Source: JAAFJT01 sp043772905
GTDB taxonomy: Bacteria; Bacteroidota; Bacteroidia; Chitinophagales; Saprospiraceae
Assembly (NCBI GenBank): GCA_043772905.1
Contig: JAYVFS010000193.1
Location: 1-64,000, forward strand
DNA: 64,000 nt
Direction: 5' to 3'
Shown: in pieces, positions 1-10,029 of the stretch
How the letters are laid out: every line of letters begins with the position of its first letter
Position numbering within the stretch: the first letter of the stretch is position 1
Program-made: the position numbers and the translations under genes
The notes under the pieces: generated by a model
What the model was told of the DNA's origin: nothing
Databases searched by the model: none
What the model saw: only the letters and a program-made list of their open reading frames with translations

Positions 1-97
1 TGGGAAACCAAATCCAAAAACTTTTTCGCTTTTATTGTTTTATCTTTAGCTATGGTCAATTTGAGACTTGTTATTTAATTTCAAACCCGCAACCAGT

Positions 98-742
98 TCA
101 TTCTATAATCTCTTTGTATTTTGGCGGTAACCATCGTACTATTTCTTCTTTTTCTTCTTTTGACTGCTCAAATTGGTAAGAAAAAATTGACAAATATTCA
201 GGTATGAACCCAATGAGATTCATCGGATTTTCAAAATCAGTTGCAGAATATCTTCCCCATTTGCCACTAGTACCAAATACAAAATATTCATTATAGTTCA
301 TTTCAAATAATACCGCAGAAATATAATTTCCGCTCATTAGCTCTTCCCAAGTAATTTTAGTTGGAAATTTCATTCTAAACATAGGCTCTCCAGAAGTAAA
401 ATCTTGAGTATTTTGGATAATGACAAACTCCGTTTCTCCAATATTAATCATTACTTTTTTTAATCGTTCAAAATCTTTTTTATCAAACAGACAGCCACCT
501 CTTCCTATAAGCATTTTATACAAAGGGGAAAAGACTATATCGGGTAGTCTTTTCTGCTGAATAAATATTTTATCTTGTATTGGTTTCCAGATGCTTTTAT
601 ACTCATTGTCAAGCAACCAATATTTATTCAAATACTTTTCAGCAAGTTCTTTATTACCCCAAATGTTATCAGGAACTAAACTTGAAAAGGAAGAGAAAGG
701 ATATGTTGCGTATTCCTCTAAGTGTCGAGTGTATTCTATCAT
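98..742 (-). CDS. hypothetical protein, probable immunity protein for the displaced RHS tip
   Basis: The 214-residue product is not a family I recognise. It is soluble, acidic and aromatic-rich, with no signal peptide or membrane segment. Its start codon overlaps the stop of the preceding toxin reading frame (ATGA at 739-742), so the two are probably translationally coupled. In RHS loci the gene just after the toxin tip normally encodes the cognate immunity protein, and cytoplasmic location would fit a toxin acting inside the cell. The role is inferred from position only. Nothing is visible between its stop and the left edge. Confidence 0.6.
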   Translation of the reverse strand: MIEYTRHLEEYATYPFSSFSSLVPDNIWGNKELAEKYLNKYWLLDNEYKSIWKPIQDKIFIQQKRLPDIVFSPLYKMLIGRGGCLFDKKDFERLKKVMINIGETEFVIIQNTQDFTSGEPMFRMKFPTKITWEELMSGNYISAVLFEMNYNEYFVFGTSGKWGRYSATDFENPMNLIGFIPEYLSIFSYQFEQSKEEKEEIVRWLPPKYKEIIE

Positions 743-933
743 GGTTTTATTCTAATTTTAAAAATTTGACCTGCTTTATTGATATCAATAGTAAATTCAC
801 CAGTATATTTTGAAAAATGTTTAAACAAAATTGTTCCGTCTTGAAGTATATATGACCGATTTGGTCGTTGAGTTGCATTTCGCACTAGCATGTTAAAAAT
901 TGCCTCTCCATCACCTTTAGCAAAGCCTTGCAA
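739..933 (-). pseudogene. C-terminal toxin tip of the displaced RHS protein, out of frame with its body
   Basis: This is a 64-residue reading frame that continues the upstream RHS fragment after a one-base shift at a run of five C (936-940 on the plus strand). Deleting one base of that run would join the upstream SG to ALQGFAKGDGEA and carry the protein to the stop at 739. The tail is small and basic (TGEFTIDINKAGQIFKIRI) like a compact toxin domain, but I do not recognise the family. The ATGA overlap with the immunity candidate shows that this frame was the functional end of the toxin. Either the toxin is inactivated, the run is phase-variable, or the base is a sequencing error. Confidence 0.6.
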
Positions 934-2695
934 TGCCCCCTGAAGTTTGATTTAATGGACCTGCTTTTCCTATTAATTTCGATACAGTATTTATTACACT
1001 TTTTCTAACTACTTTTTTAGTACCTTCTCTAATAACTGTTTTTGTTAATTGACTTGCAGCTTTCCCTTGCAAAGTAAAAGCAAAACCTATAATAAATACT
1101 TCCGCTTCTGCAATATCATCCACTGTTTCATAAAGATTTGCTGCATATCTAGTGTCAGATTGTCTTTGTTCATCCGTCTTATAAGGATTTTGCCATTGAT
1201 TTGGTGTAATCCCCATTCTTCGATCATAACTTGATAGCACAAAATTATTCCAAGCATCTGTTCTGGGTGTTTTACTCGGCTCTCGTTTAGCTGTCACTAC
1301 TACAGTGGGAAGCATTCCACCATCTTTGGGGTCATCTGGACCCAAACCCATAAAATCAATGAAATTAATTGGGTTATTTCCTGCATAAACATAAGGACTT
1401 TGATGTTCATAAATCTCTGCCAAAGGGTCAATTGTTGGAAACCTAATGATGGCAAAGTCATAAAAGCGAAAACCATAATCATTCCATCCTAAACCATAAT
1501 CATCATTCAACTCCTTCCCATTATAACCATATCTATTGTCCGTTACTGAGGGGGTATTCGCCCAAACACCCTCCATATTCATTCCGAAAGGATAATAATG
1601 ATTCTCCTGTGTTACTTCACTCGTTTCCTGTGTCGTACTTTGCTCTATTAGTCCATTACCATTTTTATCAGAAAACATCATACGCGTATTGCCTAAATGG
1701 TCTTTCAAAGCATATTCATATTTCAAAGAGCCATTTATTGCCGTTACACGTCCTTCGGCGTGATAAATAGCTTCGAGCGTCATTACATTCGAGACGGTAC
1801 GGTATTCAATCCCACCGACATAATCCTGCACATAATTGGTTGTACCAGTCACCGTTTTTCGCAATTTATTCCCTGCCGCATCGTACATGAATGTTATTGT
1901 ACGATTGTTTGTAAAGGTAATAACCAAAGGCAAATTAAGGTAATTGTATGTAATGCCTGTAATCCCTTTATTCGGGTCAGCAGTCAAGTTACCATTTGCA
2001 TCGTAAGTATAAGTGCTGCCATTTGAGTATGTTTTAAAACCTTTAGACAAATCCGCATAATCATACACTTGTTGCAATTTATTGGTCATATTCTGCCCGT
2101 AAGTGCTGCCATGATAATAATACAAATCGTCAATCAAACCCCAACCGCAGCTTCCTGTGAGTCCATTGCGCTGCAAATGTTTGATATTGCCGCGCACATC
2201 GTATTCTACTTTTTCATCAAAACGATTGCCTGTAACCGTGCCACTTGCACTGATGTCTGAATAAGTGGCAGATGTCATACGACTCAAATGGTCGTATTGG
2301 AATGTGTATGCCTGTCTTTCTCTACCGCGTACTTGCCAAATGACTTGCGAAATATTGCCGCCATACTGAGGGGTCGTTGTCGCACCACTTGGCGCGAGTG
2401 CCGCATTCGGGTTCTCGTATTTCAAATCCAATGAGAACAAATCATTCTTATCCAAATCGGTTGGATTTGCAGCAAAAGTAACAGGGAAATCGCAATTTAT
2501 TAATGGACGCGGTAAGCCCAAACCCATAGCCGTCGCAGGACTGTTGATACCTGTCAACCAACCCAAAGTATTGTAGTTGTAATCCACTTTTTGCAAATAC
2601 GGCAATGCGCCTGTTTTACCCATCCGTTTCGTGATTAATTGATTTTTGAAATTGTAATCGGCATAGGACAGAATCTGTTCTGGCATCGCATCCAC
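917..2695 (-). CDS. displaced (orphan) RHS C-terminal fragment
   Basis: The 592-residue product has only the C-terminal part of an RHS/YD-repeat protein. It begins exactly where homology to the neighbouring full-length RHS protein begins (MDAMPEQILSYADYN against VDAMDEQILSYADYN). It runs through YD repeats to a degenerate RHS-associated core boundary (IDPLAEIYEHQSPYVYAGNN), then a variable tail with PTVVVTAKR and a hydrophobic segment. An in-frame TGA lies just upstream of the homology, and there is no signal peptide. This is the classic layout of an orphan rhs tip: a stored alternative toxin that can recombine onto the intact gene. The last codons are out of frame with the toxin end. Confidence 0.85.
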   Translation of the reverse strand: MDAMPEQILSYADYNFKNQLITKRMGKTGALPYLQKVDYNYNTLGWLTGINSPATAMGLGLPRPLINCDFPVTFAANPTDLDKNDLFSLDLKYENPNAALAPSGATTTPQYGGNISQVIWQVRGRERQAYTFQYDHLSRMTSATYSDISASGTVTGNRFDEKVEYDVRGNIKHLQRNGLTGSCGWGLIDDLYYYHGSTYGQNMTNKLQQVYDYADLSKGFKTYSNGSTYTYDANGNLTADPNKGITGITYNYLNLPLVITFTNNRTITFMYDAAGNKLRKTVTGTTNYVQDYVGGIEYRTVSNVMTLEAIYHAEGRVTAINGSLKYEYALKDHLGNTRMMFSDKNGNGLIEQSTTQETSEVTQENHYYPFGMNMEGVWANTPSVTDNRYGYNGKELNDDYGLGWNDYGFRFYDFAIIRFPTIDPLAEIYEHQSPYVYAGNNPINFIDFMGLGPDDPKDGGMLPTVVVTAKREPSKTPRTDAWNNFVLSSYDRRMGITPNQWQNPYKTDEQRQSDTRYAANLYETVDDIAEAEVFIIGFAFTLQGKAASQLTKTVIREGTKKVVRKSVINTVSKLIGKAGPLNQTSGGIARLC

Positions 2696-2703
2696 TTGAT
2701 GTT
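1340..2703 (-). repeat. RHS duplicated core, copy A
   Basis: This stretch is a diverged DNA-level copy of 4009-5335 in the same orientation. Both encode the end of the YD-repeat shell and the core boundary. The match stops abruptly at the plus-strand sequence GCATCCACTT near 2698, where the displaced tip joins unrelated sequence. Two dispersed ACTGAGGGG words sit at equivalent places in both copies (1543 and 4182; 2363 and 5002). Edges are approximate. Confidence 0.75.
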
Positions 2704-2777
2704 TTTTATGTCAAAGAACTTTTTACAAATACCCAATATCAATCATCGTATCATGTGTATTAATATTCTTGATGCAA

Positions 2778-3365
2778 TTAATGAACACCCTTACTAATTG
2801 GCTTAAATTCAATTGTTTTACTTTGTAATCTATAAAGATTTTCGATTATTTCATCATTAGGTGGTTTTTTATCTAAAACAACATTAGATGGATTAGATGA
2901 TATTCTTAAAACCCAATTCACGGGATCATACATTAATTGATTAACAATTTTTCTTTTTCTAATGAATTCATTGATATTTGTATTATAATTGTCAAGCCAT
3001 TTAGTGTTAGGTTCAATAAAATCTTCAATATCTGAGTAAATTAATACTAATTTCTGATTAAGATACATATACATGGTAGGATAATTATTGTACAAATTAT
3101 CTATTGATTTAGTAGCTGATATATAAATATTATAGTCACGATTCTTACCGTAACTATAGATTCGCAAGATAACAATATCTACACCATCACGTTCTGAATC
3201 GCAAAATTCTATATAGTTCAATACATTTTCCAGTAATACCTTTCTATTTTTAATACTAAAATTGCCTTCAAAAATATGATTTTCTAAACTATTTAAAGGC
3301 TTGTTATCACATCCAATCAAGGACATGATTATATAACATAGATAAATAAAAGATTTTGTTTTCAT
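2778..3365 (-). CDS. lipoprotein, probable immunity protein of the full-length RHS toxin
   Basis: The 195-residue product starts with a lipoprotein signal (MKTKSFIYLCYIIMSLIGCD, lipobox LIGC, Cys19). The mature part is AT-rich in coding and has no domain I recognise. It starts four bases after the stop of the full-length RHS gene and shares its strand, so it is almost certainly co-transcribed with it. Position directly behind a toxin tip is the usual place for immunity genes, and a lipid anchor would place it in the periplasm or outer membrane. The function is inferred from context. Confidence 0.6.
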   Translation of the reverse strand: MKTKSFIYLCYIIMSLIGCDNKPLNSLENHIFEGNFSIKNRKVLLENVLNYIEFCDSERDGVDIVILRIYSYGKNRDYNIYISATKSIDNLYNNYPTMYMYLNQKLVLIYSDIEDFIEPNTKWLDNYNTNINEFIRKRKIVNQLMYDPVNWVLRISSNPSNVVLDKKPPNDEIIENLYRLQSKTIEFKPISKGVH

Positions 3366-3369
3366 GGGT

Positions 3370-6300
3370 TCAATGGGTTAATTGGTTAACAATACCCTGT
3401 AACGTAGCTCCTGCTCCATATTTGGTTGCATTTTTATTGAAATCCTCTGATGACATTGTCATGCCATTTTTATCTGAATGAAACAATAAATTAACACTAT
3501 TATCTCTAAATCCAGCCACCATAACACCAACTTTAGAAGGCGAATGATTTGTAGCGAATGTTACATCCGCCCCTGACACAGGATCTGATGACTGGTTTTT
3601 GCCTAATTGATCGAGAGGATGAGTATGAATAGGCATTAATACGTCACCTTGTTTGGACGTTAATATAGATGATACAGCAGATTGCTTGCCATTCCCTTCA
3701 TCTCGTCCTACTATGACACCTCCTTTTTTGGTAATCCACCCTCCTTGTTCTTTATATATTTTTCCGTCTTTATGTGAGTTACCCCACATATATTTGATTC
3801 CTAATGATGCGTTAGCAAAGAAAGCTGTACCATTTTTTCTAAATTCACCTCCATTTTCCTTGTGTTCAGCACCTAAATATTTAGAATTCTGCCCGCCTGT
3901 GGTTTCTGCACTTTTTTGATCTTTGACATCTTTATCATATCTAATTTTACCCTCTTTATCCTTAAACCAATCTTTAACTTCCCTTCCATCTGGGTCAATA
4001 AATCTAATTGGATTGTTCATTGTATAATTATACGGCGACCAACCATAATATTTTTCTGCCAAAGGATCAAAAGAATGCCACCGCCCAATCGCCGCATCAT
4101 ACATCCGCGCCCCATAATCCATCAACCCCAAGCCAAAATCATCATTCATTTCTTTGCCATTATACAAATATTTGCTATCTGTTACTGAGGGGGTGTTACT
4201 CCAAGTCCCTTCCATGCTCGCGCCAAATGGATAATAGTGATTTTCTTGTGTTATCTCACTCGATTCTTGTGTAGAACTCACTGTTACAAAGCCATTATTA
4301 TTTTTATCACAAAACATCAAACGCGTATTGCCCAAATGGTCTTTCAAAGCATATTCATACTTCAAAACGCTGTTTATCATCGTTATTCGTCCCTCTGCGT
4401 GATAAATGGCTTCTAAAACATTGTCTTTGTATTCGATGCCACCGACATAGTTTTGTACATAATTGGTTGAACCACTTACTGTTTTTCGTAGCTTATTGCC
4501 TCCTGCATCATAAAGAAAATTAATGCTATTGCCACCTGTGAATGTAATTGTCATCGGTAAATTCATGTGATTGTAAGCGATGCTTGTAATGTTTTTATTC
4601 GGGTCGGCTGTCATATTGCCGTTGTTGTCATAACTGTATGCACTACCATTAGAAACCGTTTTAAAACCTTTCGTCAAGTCGCTGTTGTCTGTCACACTGT
4701 TCAGCTTGTTTGTGATATTGTAACCGTAAGACCCATAATTGTAAGTCAAATCATCAATTAAACCCCAAGTTGGATTGGATGCACCCGCTACACTTGTCAA
4801 ACCGTTGCGTTGCAAAGTATTGATATTGCCTCTAATATCATAAGTGAGCATTTCATCATAACGTCCGCCTGTTACAGCACCGCTTGCGCTGATGTCAGAA
4901 TATTTTGCGCTCGTCATTCTGTTGACAGCATCGTAACTCAACGTATAGGCTTGTTTCTCACGACCACGTATTTGCCAAATAACTTGTGAAATATTGCCGC
5001 CATACTGAGGGGTCACAGTTGTGCCACTCGGTGCATTGGCTTGTAGGGGGTTTTCATATTTCAAATCCATAGAAAACAAATCATTGTAATCCAAATCAGC
5101 ATCTGAACTATTCGGACTAAATTGGTTAGGCAAATTCCCGATTGTCGCCAATGGAGAAAGTGCTTGTGCAGGACTATTAATACCCGTCAACCAACCCAAT
5201 GAATTATACGAATAATCCACTTTTTGAAGATAATTCAGAGAACCTACTTTACCCATTCGCTTGGTTTGCAACTGATTTTTAACATTGTAATCGGCATAAG
5301 ACAATATCTGTTCATCCATCGCATCCACTTTATGCTTCATTTGTTTCAAGCGCAAGCCATTATCGTAGTCCATTGTTTCTACGATGGTGCGTGTTGTTGT
5401 CGAATTGGGTTTATGCGTCCGTGTTTTTGTCAGGATATTATCCGCTAAATCGTAACCCAACGCGATTTTCTCACTGAAATTGGTTGTACTTATCGCTCCT
5501 GCTGGTGAATACATCTGATTGTTACTATACGTACTATTCAAACGTCCATACGCATCATATTGCAAAAAAGATTCCAAATAGGTTCCCAAATAATTGTAGG
5601 TGCGAATCGGTTTGCCCAATTCAGTACCCGCCACTGCACTGTAAACCGTTGAGGTTAAAGTGGTTGCGAAACTTGGATTATAAGTCACAGTCACACCATT
5701 AGCCAATATCTCTGGTGTAATAGTCGTGCTTGTTGCAAAACCCGTTGCTGATGGGCGACCATAACTATCATACTGCGTGGCGAGCCATTGACCCAATCCT
5801 GCTTGTTTACCATCTTGCATCAACACCAATTGATTGCGGGCGTTGTACTGCATATTGACTGCCGCAATATCGGGCAGTTTTTTCTGAATCATATTGTCAT
5901 TTAGGTCATAAAGATACGTATAATCGAGGTCATTTGTGTACCACCATTCTTGCCATGCGCCGCGTGGCGTATAGACTTTGTTCATACGGTCTTTATCGTC
6001 AAAACTGTAAATCATATAGTGACCACCTGCCACATTGTTCTGTGTTTGCACCGTAAACACTTTGCGCCCTTTTCTGTCCGTAAATGACTTTGAAACGCGA
6101 CCATCGGGATCTGTCACGGTCACTTTATGGAGTGTATTGGCAGCATAATAGCCTGTGCCTGTCATATCGTAAGCATCGTAAGTGGCATTTGTACCGTATT
6201 CCGTTATCGTCGGTTGCCAATTAGGTGGCGTTGTTTTCCAAATCCTACTGAGGGGGGATGCTTCGTATTCCATTTTTGAAAACGGCTGACTTACTGGCAC

Positions 6301-9300
6301 AGTCGGCACAAAAGCACCTGTTGTATTTGCGCTCTCAAATGGGTCGTACTTTTTATACTCTCGACCTTGGTTGTCATATTCAATGACAGAAATAACGTCT
6401 TTTAAGTTAGGTGAATTGGCAACCGCCACATTCTGCACAGGACGACCGAGACCGTCGAGATATTGACGCACTGTTTTATAAGTGGTGTTATTGCTCAATA
6501 AACCACCGATAACAGAAGTAAACGTTGTTTTTGTTTCGACCCAACTTTTGTCAGATTGGGCTGCATCTTTGTATTTATAAGTATAATCGGTTGTAACGGT
6601 ACCCCCTCTTGCCACTGCCTGTTTCAACCGCAATAAATGGTCATAGGAGTAGGTAACAAATTGCCCGTCTTTATCTGTTATTTTCTGAACGAGTTTGGTG
6701 TTTGGAAAATAGTCATACGTCCAAGTAAAGCCTTTAAACTGTCGTGTTTTTATCAAACCATTGGATGCCCAAGTGTATAATTCGGTTGCGTCGGGTGCCG
6801 TTACATTTTCCCAAGCACGGAGGTTTATACTGAGGGGTTTGGCGCGTGCCATATCGTATTTGGTAATCGTGCCTTCCCATTCCCAACCACTGTTTGAACT
6901 CAAAACTTGTGCTGTACCCGCCGCATCCCAAGTCATTTTATATTTGGAGAATTGAAAAGGGTATGGAAAAGTATTAACCGTTGAACTCGAACTCCAATTG
7001 GGTAAACCCGTTGTGTTATCAAAGAACATATATTGTGTTCTCGCTCCATTTACTTGCACACCGCCAACCGTTGAAATAACTTCAACAGGATTAGAAATGA
7101 TGTTCAATAGCTTCAATTTTGTCGCAACAGGGTCAGCATTATAATCCGTGTGTGTGATGTACTTATTGGAGGTGACAGTCGTTTTACCATCGCTATTTGT
7201 CATAGACGTGGTTAATGGAAACAACGGCTGCGTGGCATCTGTGCTGTAAGTGTATGTTGTTGTTGTAGGCATATTATCCACGGTTTCTGTTGTGGATAAT
7301 AATCTATACGGCAATGTTTTTATTTGATAATCTGTAAATGCAAAAGCAGATAAAGAGCCACAATCAGGTGAATTAGGTGGATAGGGCGCAGGCACACTAA
7401 TTGTAACAGCTTTTCTGATTTTTCCAACATTATAGGTAGGTGTTTCTGTAAATTTTTGATTTGACGTTTCTTTAAGTACAGTTCCCGTAGTGTTTATTAT
7501 TTTAAGATTCAATATTTGTCCATTTGACACAACAGGGTCAGCAGGAGGTGTTGGGAGTTCTATTGTGGTGCTATAAGAAGGTGGTGAGACATCAAAATTA
7601 AACAATTTCGAGCCATTACCTAAATTATAGCCGTTTCCACTTTGTGTTTCTTTAACCCAACGATACCCAATATGGTTGCCCTCAAAAGTGTAAAGCGGCA
7701 CGATACTTTCGTCATTAAAAGAAATTATATCTCCTGATCCAATATAACAGTAGTTGGAGGAATTTATCTGAAAGGATGAATAGGAAGAATATTTTGGCAT
7801 TCGGAGTAGTTGCCCACTTGTAGAAGTTGGGGTAGTCGGCAGACTATAATCATACTGCTTGACAATATCATTGGCAGCAGATACACCATCGTTTGTTCTG
7901 ATTTCTTTTATCCGCAAGCCGCCTACTTTTTTATTGATAGGTGTCCATGGTTGATTGGTTATTTCAAAAGTCCCGTAGCCACTATCCACACTGAAATGGA
8001 AATAATAATTTGTCCCTGCTTGCAAGCTGCCAAGCGTATTTAGAGGGAGGGTTATCGAATAACTTGCTTGACCACTGTTTAGAGAAAAGCCATAGCTGCC
8101 TATATAATCCCATGTAGTTGGATCATGGACGTAAATATAGCCTGAAATGTTGTAGTTGTTATAGCATAGGTCAGTTGGTGGATAGCCTCCACTCATGGGT
8201 TTTACCAGATTCATCTTAAATTTACCTGTATTGACATCTTCTGTCGTAATCGTATAATACCCACCTGTATAAGTATAACCACAACACGCCGAATTATATG
8301 GACTGGAACAATTCGCCAAATTAAAAACAGTAACAGGAGCAGATTGCACCGTTGCTGGGACTGTATTCGCTTCATAAGTAAAGGTCGTTTTGCCACCTGT
8401 TGGGAAAGTAATATCCGTTAGAACGCCTTTTTTCATTTCGGTTTCATTGGTTTCTCTATCAGAAGCCCCATAAGTGTAATTATTTGCACCCAAAGTTGGC
8501 GGTATATTTACCAACTTTGTTTCATTTTGGGTTGCGCCATTGTAATATCCCCAATGGTCGATTGCTTTACTGATACGATGAGCTAAAAAATTGCCGTCAT
8601 AAGCAAACACATAAGGCGGATTGGTGATAGATCCATCACAACTTTTTTGTGTGACGGATTCTAATTTCAATTTTTTGGAAAAAGAAGCATTGGCATTATT
8701 GAGTGGGTCTTGAAAATAGGTATAAACAAAATCAAATTTCTGGCATTTGTCACCTGTTAATATTTCAATTTTATCAAGCGATTTGGCTCTAACTGTACTC
8801 AATGTCAATCCCTGTCCATCATCAAGGTCATTTCTGATAGTGTTAGAAACGAAATTCACTGTTTCTGTACCCGAATTGTTTGTTATTTGCGTGAGCTTTT
8901 TCCCACTCATATAAGTTGTTAAAGTTGGATGATACGCATCTACGCTGAACGAACCCGCATTTTCAACGCCTGAAGAAGGATACGTGCCGCCAAAAACATT
9001 GTACTTAGTTGAAGCACTATTGAGGTAACTATATCCTTCGTCGGCATAAGTTAAGTTGATTTTATACTTTTTATCGGCAGATTCTATCTTTAAAAGATAC
9101 CAACTTGACACATAAGCGGATGAACTGGGTTGCCCTTGTTGCAATGTTTTTTCTTGGGCAAAGGTTGTACCATCTTTGCCAAATATATAACGTGTGCCAT
9201 CGGGTGCTATCAACGTAAAACCCTCTAATGCGCCATCAATCTCTAATTTTAAATCCTGTTTGGGTATAAATTGGGCATTGTGGTCTTTGTCAATGTAAAA

Positions 9301-9693
9301 CTTGCCTGTATAGCCGCCCACATTGAAAGAAAACAGGTCAGGTTCACCATCAATACTACCGTTTGCAATGTCTGTTGTGAGATTCACATCTTGATTATTG
9401 ATTCTTGTTTCCAAAAGAGTCGCTGTATTAAAATAACCATTGGCATGTTCATCATAGAGTCCTTGAACGGTTCTTGTAATAATGCCGCCAGCGTTTAACG
9501 ACCACCCCACACCGACCCAAGAAGCCATTTCTGCCACTTTAATGCCCGAAGCATGGTAACTGATGCCAATAGGCAGACTCAACGAACCTTCTTGAACGGT
9601 GTAAATAGGAATGGAAATATCGGGAACGCCCGTAAAATTACCGACGCTGTAATCGCCATATTTACCCAAAGCAGCCGCATTGGGCGCGGGCAT
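3370..9693 (-). CDS. full-length RHS-repeat protein with C-terminal JAMM-like toxin domain
   Basis: The 2107-residue product begins with the typical Bacteroidota RHS N-terminus (GKYGDYSVGNFTGVPDISIPIY), followed by long YD-repeat shells and the RHS-associated core (YDAAIGRWHSFDPLAEKY ... IDPDG). About 190 variable residues follow the core. The tail has HTHP at 2023-2026 followed by S2040-x-x-D2043, which resembles the metal-binding HxHP...SxxD motif of JAB/MPN metalloproteases, a known toxin fold in polymorphic toxins. The lipoprotein behind it is the likely immunity protein. The first ATG (9693) leaves out an in-frame hydrophobic leader (about 9694-9798) that has no ATG, so the real start may be further upstream. 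Confidence 0.9.
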   Translation of the reverse strand: MPAPNAAALGKYGDYSVGNFTGVPDISIPIYTVQEGSLSLPIGISYHASGIKVAEMASWVGVGWSLNAGGIITRTVQGLYDEHANGYFNTATLLETRINNQDVNLTTDIANGSIDGEPDLFSFNVGGYTGKFYIDKDHNAQFIPKQDLKLEIDGALEGFTLIAPDGTRYIFGKDGTTFAQEKTLQQGQPSSSAYVSSWYLLKIESADKKYKINLTYADEGYSYLNSASTKYNVFGGTYPSSGVENAGSFSVDAYHPTLTTYMSGKKLTQITNNSGTETVNFVSNTIRNDLDDGQGLTLSTVRAKSLDKIEILTGDKCQKFDFVYTYFQDPLNNANASFSKKLKLESVTQKSCDGSITNPPYVFAYDGNFLAHRISKAIDHWGYYNGATQNETKLVNIPPTLGANNYTYGASDRETNETEMKKGVLTDITFPTGGKTTFTYEANTVPATVQSAPVTVFNLANCSSPYNSACCGYTYTGGYYTITTEDVNTGKFKMNLVKPMSGGYPPTDLCYNNYNISGYIYVHDPTTWDYIGSYGFSLNSGQASYSITLPLNTLGSLQAGTNYYFHFSVDSGYGTFEITNQPWTPINKKVGGLRIKEIRTNDGVSAANDIVKQYDYSLPTTPTSTSGQLLRMPKYSSYSSFQINSSNYCYIGSGDIISFNDESIVPLYTFEGNHIGYRWVKETQSGNGYNLGNGSKLFNFDVSPPSYSTTIELPTPPADPVVSNGQILNLKIINTTGTVLKETSNQKFTETPTYNVGKIRKAVTISVPAPYPPNSPDCGSLSAFAFTDYQIKTLPYRLLSTTETVDNMPTTTTYTYSTDATQPLFPLTTSMTNSDGKTTVTSNKYITHTDYNADPVATKLKLLNIISNPVEVISTVGGVQVNGARTQYMFFDNTTGLPNWSSSSTVNTFPYPFQFSKYKMTWDAAGTAQVLSSNSGWEWEGTITKYDMARAKPLSINLRAWENVTAPDATELYTWASNGLIKTRQFKGFTWTYDYFPNTKLVQKITDKDGQFVTYSYDHLLRLKQAVARGGTVTTDYTYKYKDAAQSDKSWVETKTTFTSVIGGLLSNNTTYKTVRQYLDGLGRPVQNVAVANSPNLKDVISVIEYDNQGREYKKYDPFESANTTGAFVPTVPVSQPFSKMEYEASPLSRIWKTTPPNWQPTITEYGTNATYDAYDMTGTGYYAANTLHKVTVTDPDGRVSKSFTDRKGRKVFTVQTQNNVAGGHYMIYSFDDKDRMNKVYTPRGAWQEWWYTNDLDYTYLYDLNDNMIQKKLPDIAAVNMQYNARNQLVLMQDGKQAGLGQWLATQYDSYGRPSATGFATSTTITPEILANGVTVTYNPSFATTLTSTVYSAVAGTELGKPIRTYNYLGTYLESFLQYDAYGRLNSTYSNNQMYSPAGAISTTNFSEKIALGYDLADNILTKTRTHKPNSTTTRTIVETMDYDNGLRLKQMKHKVDAMDEQILSYADYNVKNQLQTKRMGKVGSLNYLQKVDYSYNSLGWLTGINSPAQALSPLATIGNLPNQFSPNSSDADLDYNDLFSMDLKYENPLQANAPSGTTVTPQYGGNISQVIWQIRGREKQAYTLSYDAVNRMTSAKYSDISASGAVTGGRYDEMLTYDIRGNINTLQRNGLTSVAGASNPTWGLIDDLTYNYGSYGYNITNKLNSVTDNSDLTKGFKTVSNGSAYSYDNNGNMTADPNKNITSIAYNHMNLPMTITFTGGNSINFLYDAGGNKLRKTVSGSTNYVQNYVGGIEYKDNVLEAIYHAEGRITMINSVLKYEYALKDHLGNTRLMFCDKNNNGFVTVSSTQESSEITQENHYYPFGASMEGTWSNTPSVTDSKYLYNGKEMNDDFGLGLMDYGARMYDAAIGRWHSFDPLAEKYYGWSPYNYTMNNPIRFIDPDGREVKDWFKDKEGKIRYDKDVKDQKSAETTGGQNSKYLGAEHKENGGEFRKNGTAFFANASLGIKYMWGNSHKDGKIYKEQGGWITKKGGVIVGRDEGNGKQSAVSSILTSKQGDVLMPIHTHPLDQLGKNQSSDPVSGADVTFATNHSPSKVGVMVAGFRDNSVNLLFHSDKNGMTMSSEDFNKNATKYGAGATLQGIVNQLTH
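4009..5335 (-). repeat. RHS duplicated core, copy B
   Basis: This is the part of the full-length RHS gene duplicated in the displaced tip at 1340-2703. It supplies the homology over which tip exchange could occur. Edges are approximate. Confidence 0.75.
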
Positions 9694-9798
9694 CGAGACA
9701 TCTTTTGCATAGTTATTGACAGGTTGGGCTATCGTTTTGTCAAAAAGGCATAGTAACAGCGTAAGCGTTAAAGCGTGAAGCGTAAAGCTAACATAAAT
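9694..9798 (-). other. signal-peptide-like leader in frame with the RHS gene but lacking an ATG
   Basis: Reading upstream in frame from the ATG at 9693 there are 35 codons before an in-frame TAA. They encode a hydrophobic run (residues LTLTLLLCLF) followed by a signal-peptidase-like TIAQP, just what an exported RHS protein would carry. No ATG, GTG or TTG opens it. The first plausible codon is ATT at 9798-9796. Either a rare start is used or the original start has been lost. Confidence 0.5.
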
Positions 9799-10029
9799 GA
9801 TTGATTTTTAGAGTTGAGTAATATAAAATTTGATGGGTGAAGGTATGTTCGATATTCTTGTATCGCCAAACAAAAAATGAATTTTAACTAAATTAAAATA
9901 AAAAATACTTTTTGAAACTGATAGGCTTTTGATATTTACTTACTTAAACTATACTTAAATGTGTGTATTTCATGCTTGTTTTATAGTAAAATACAATTGA
10001 TTTTCCTGTTTATACTTGTTTTTCTCCCT

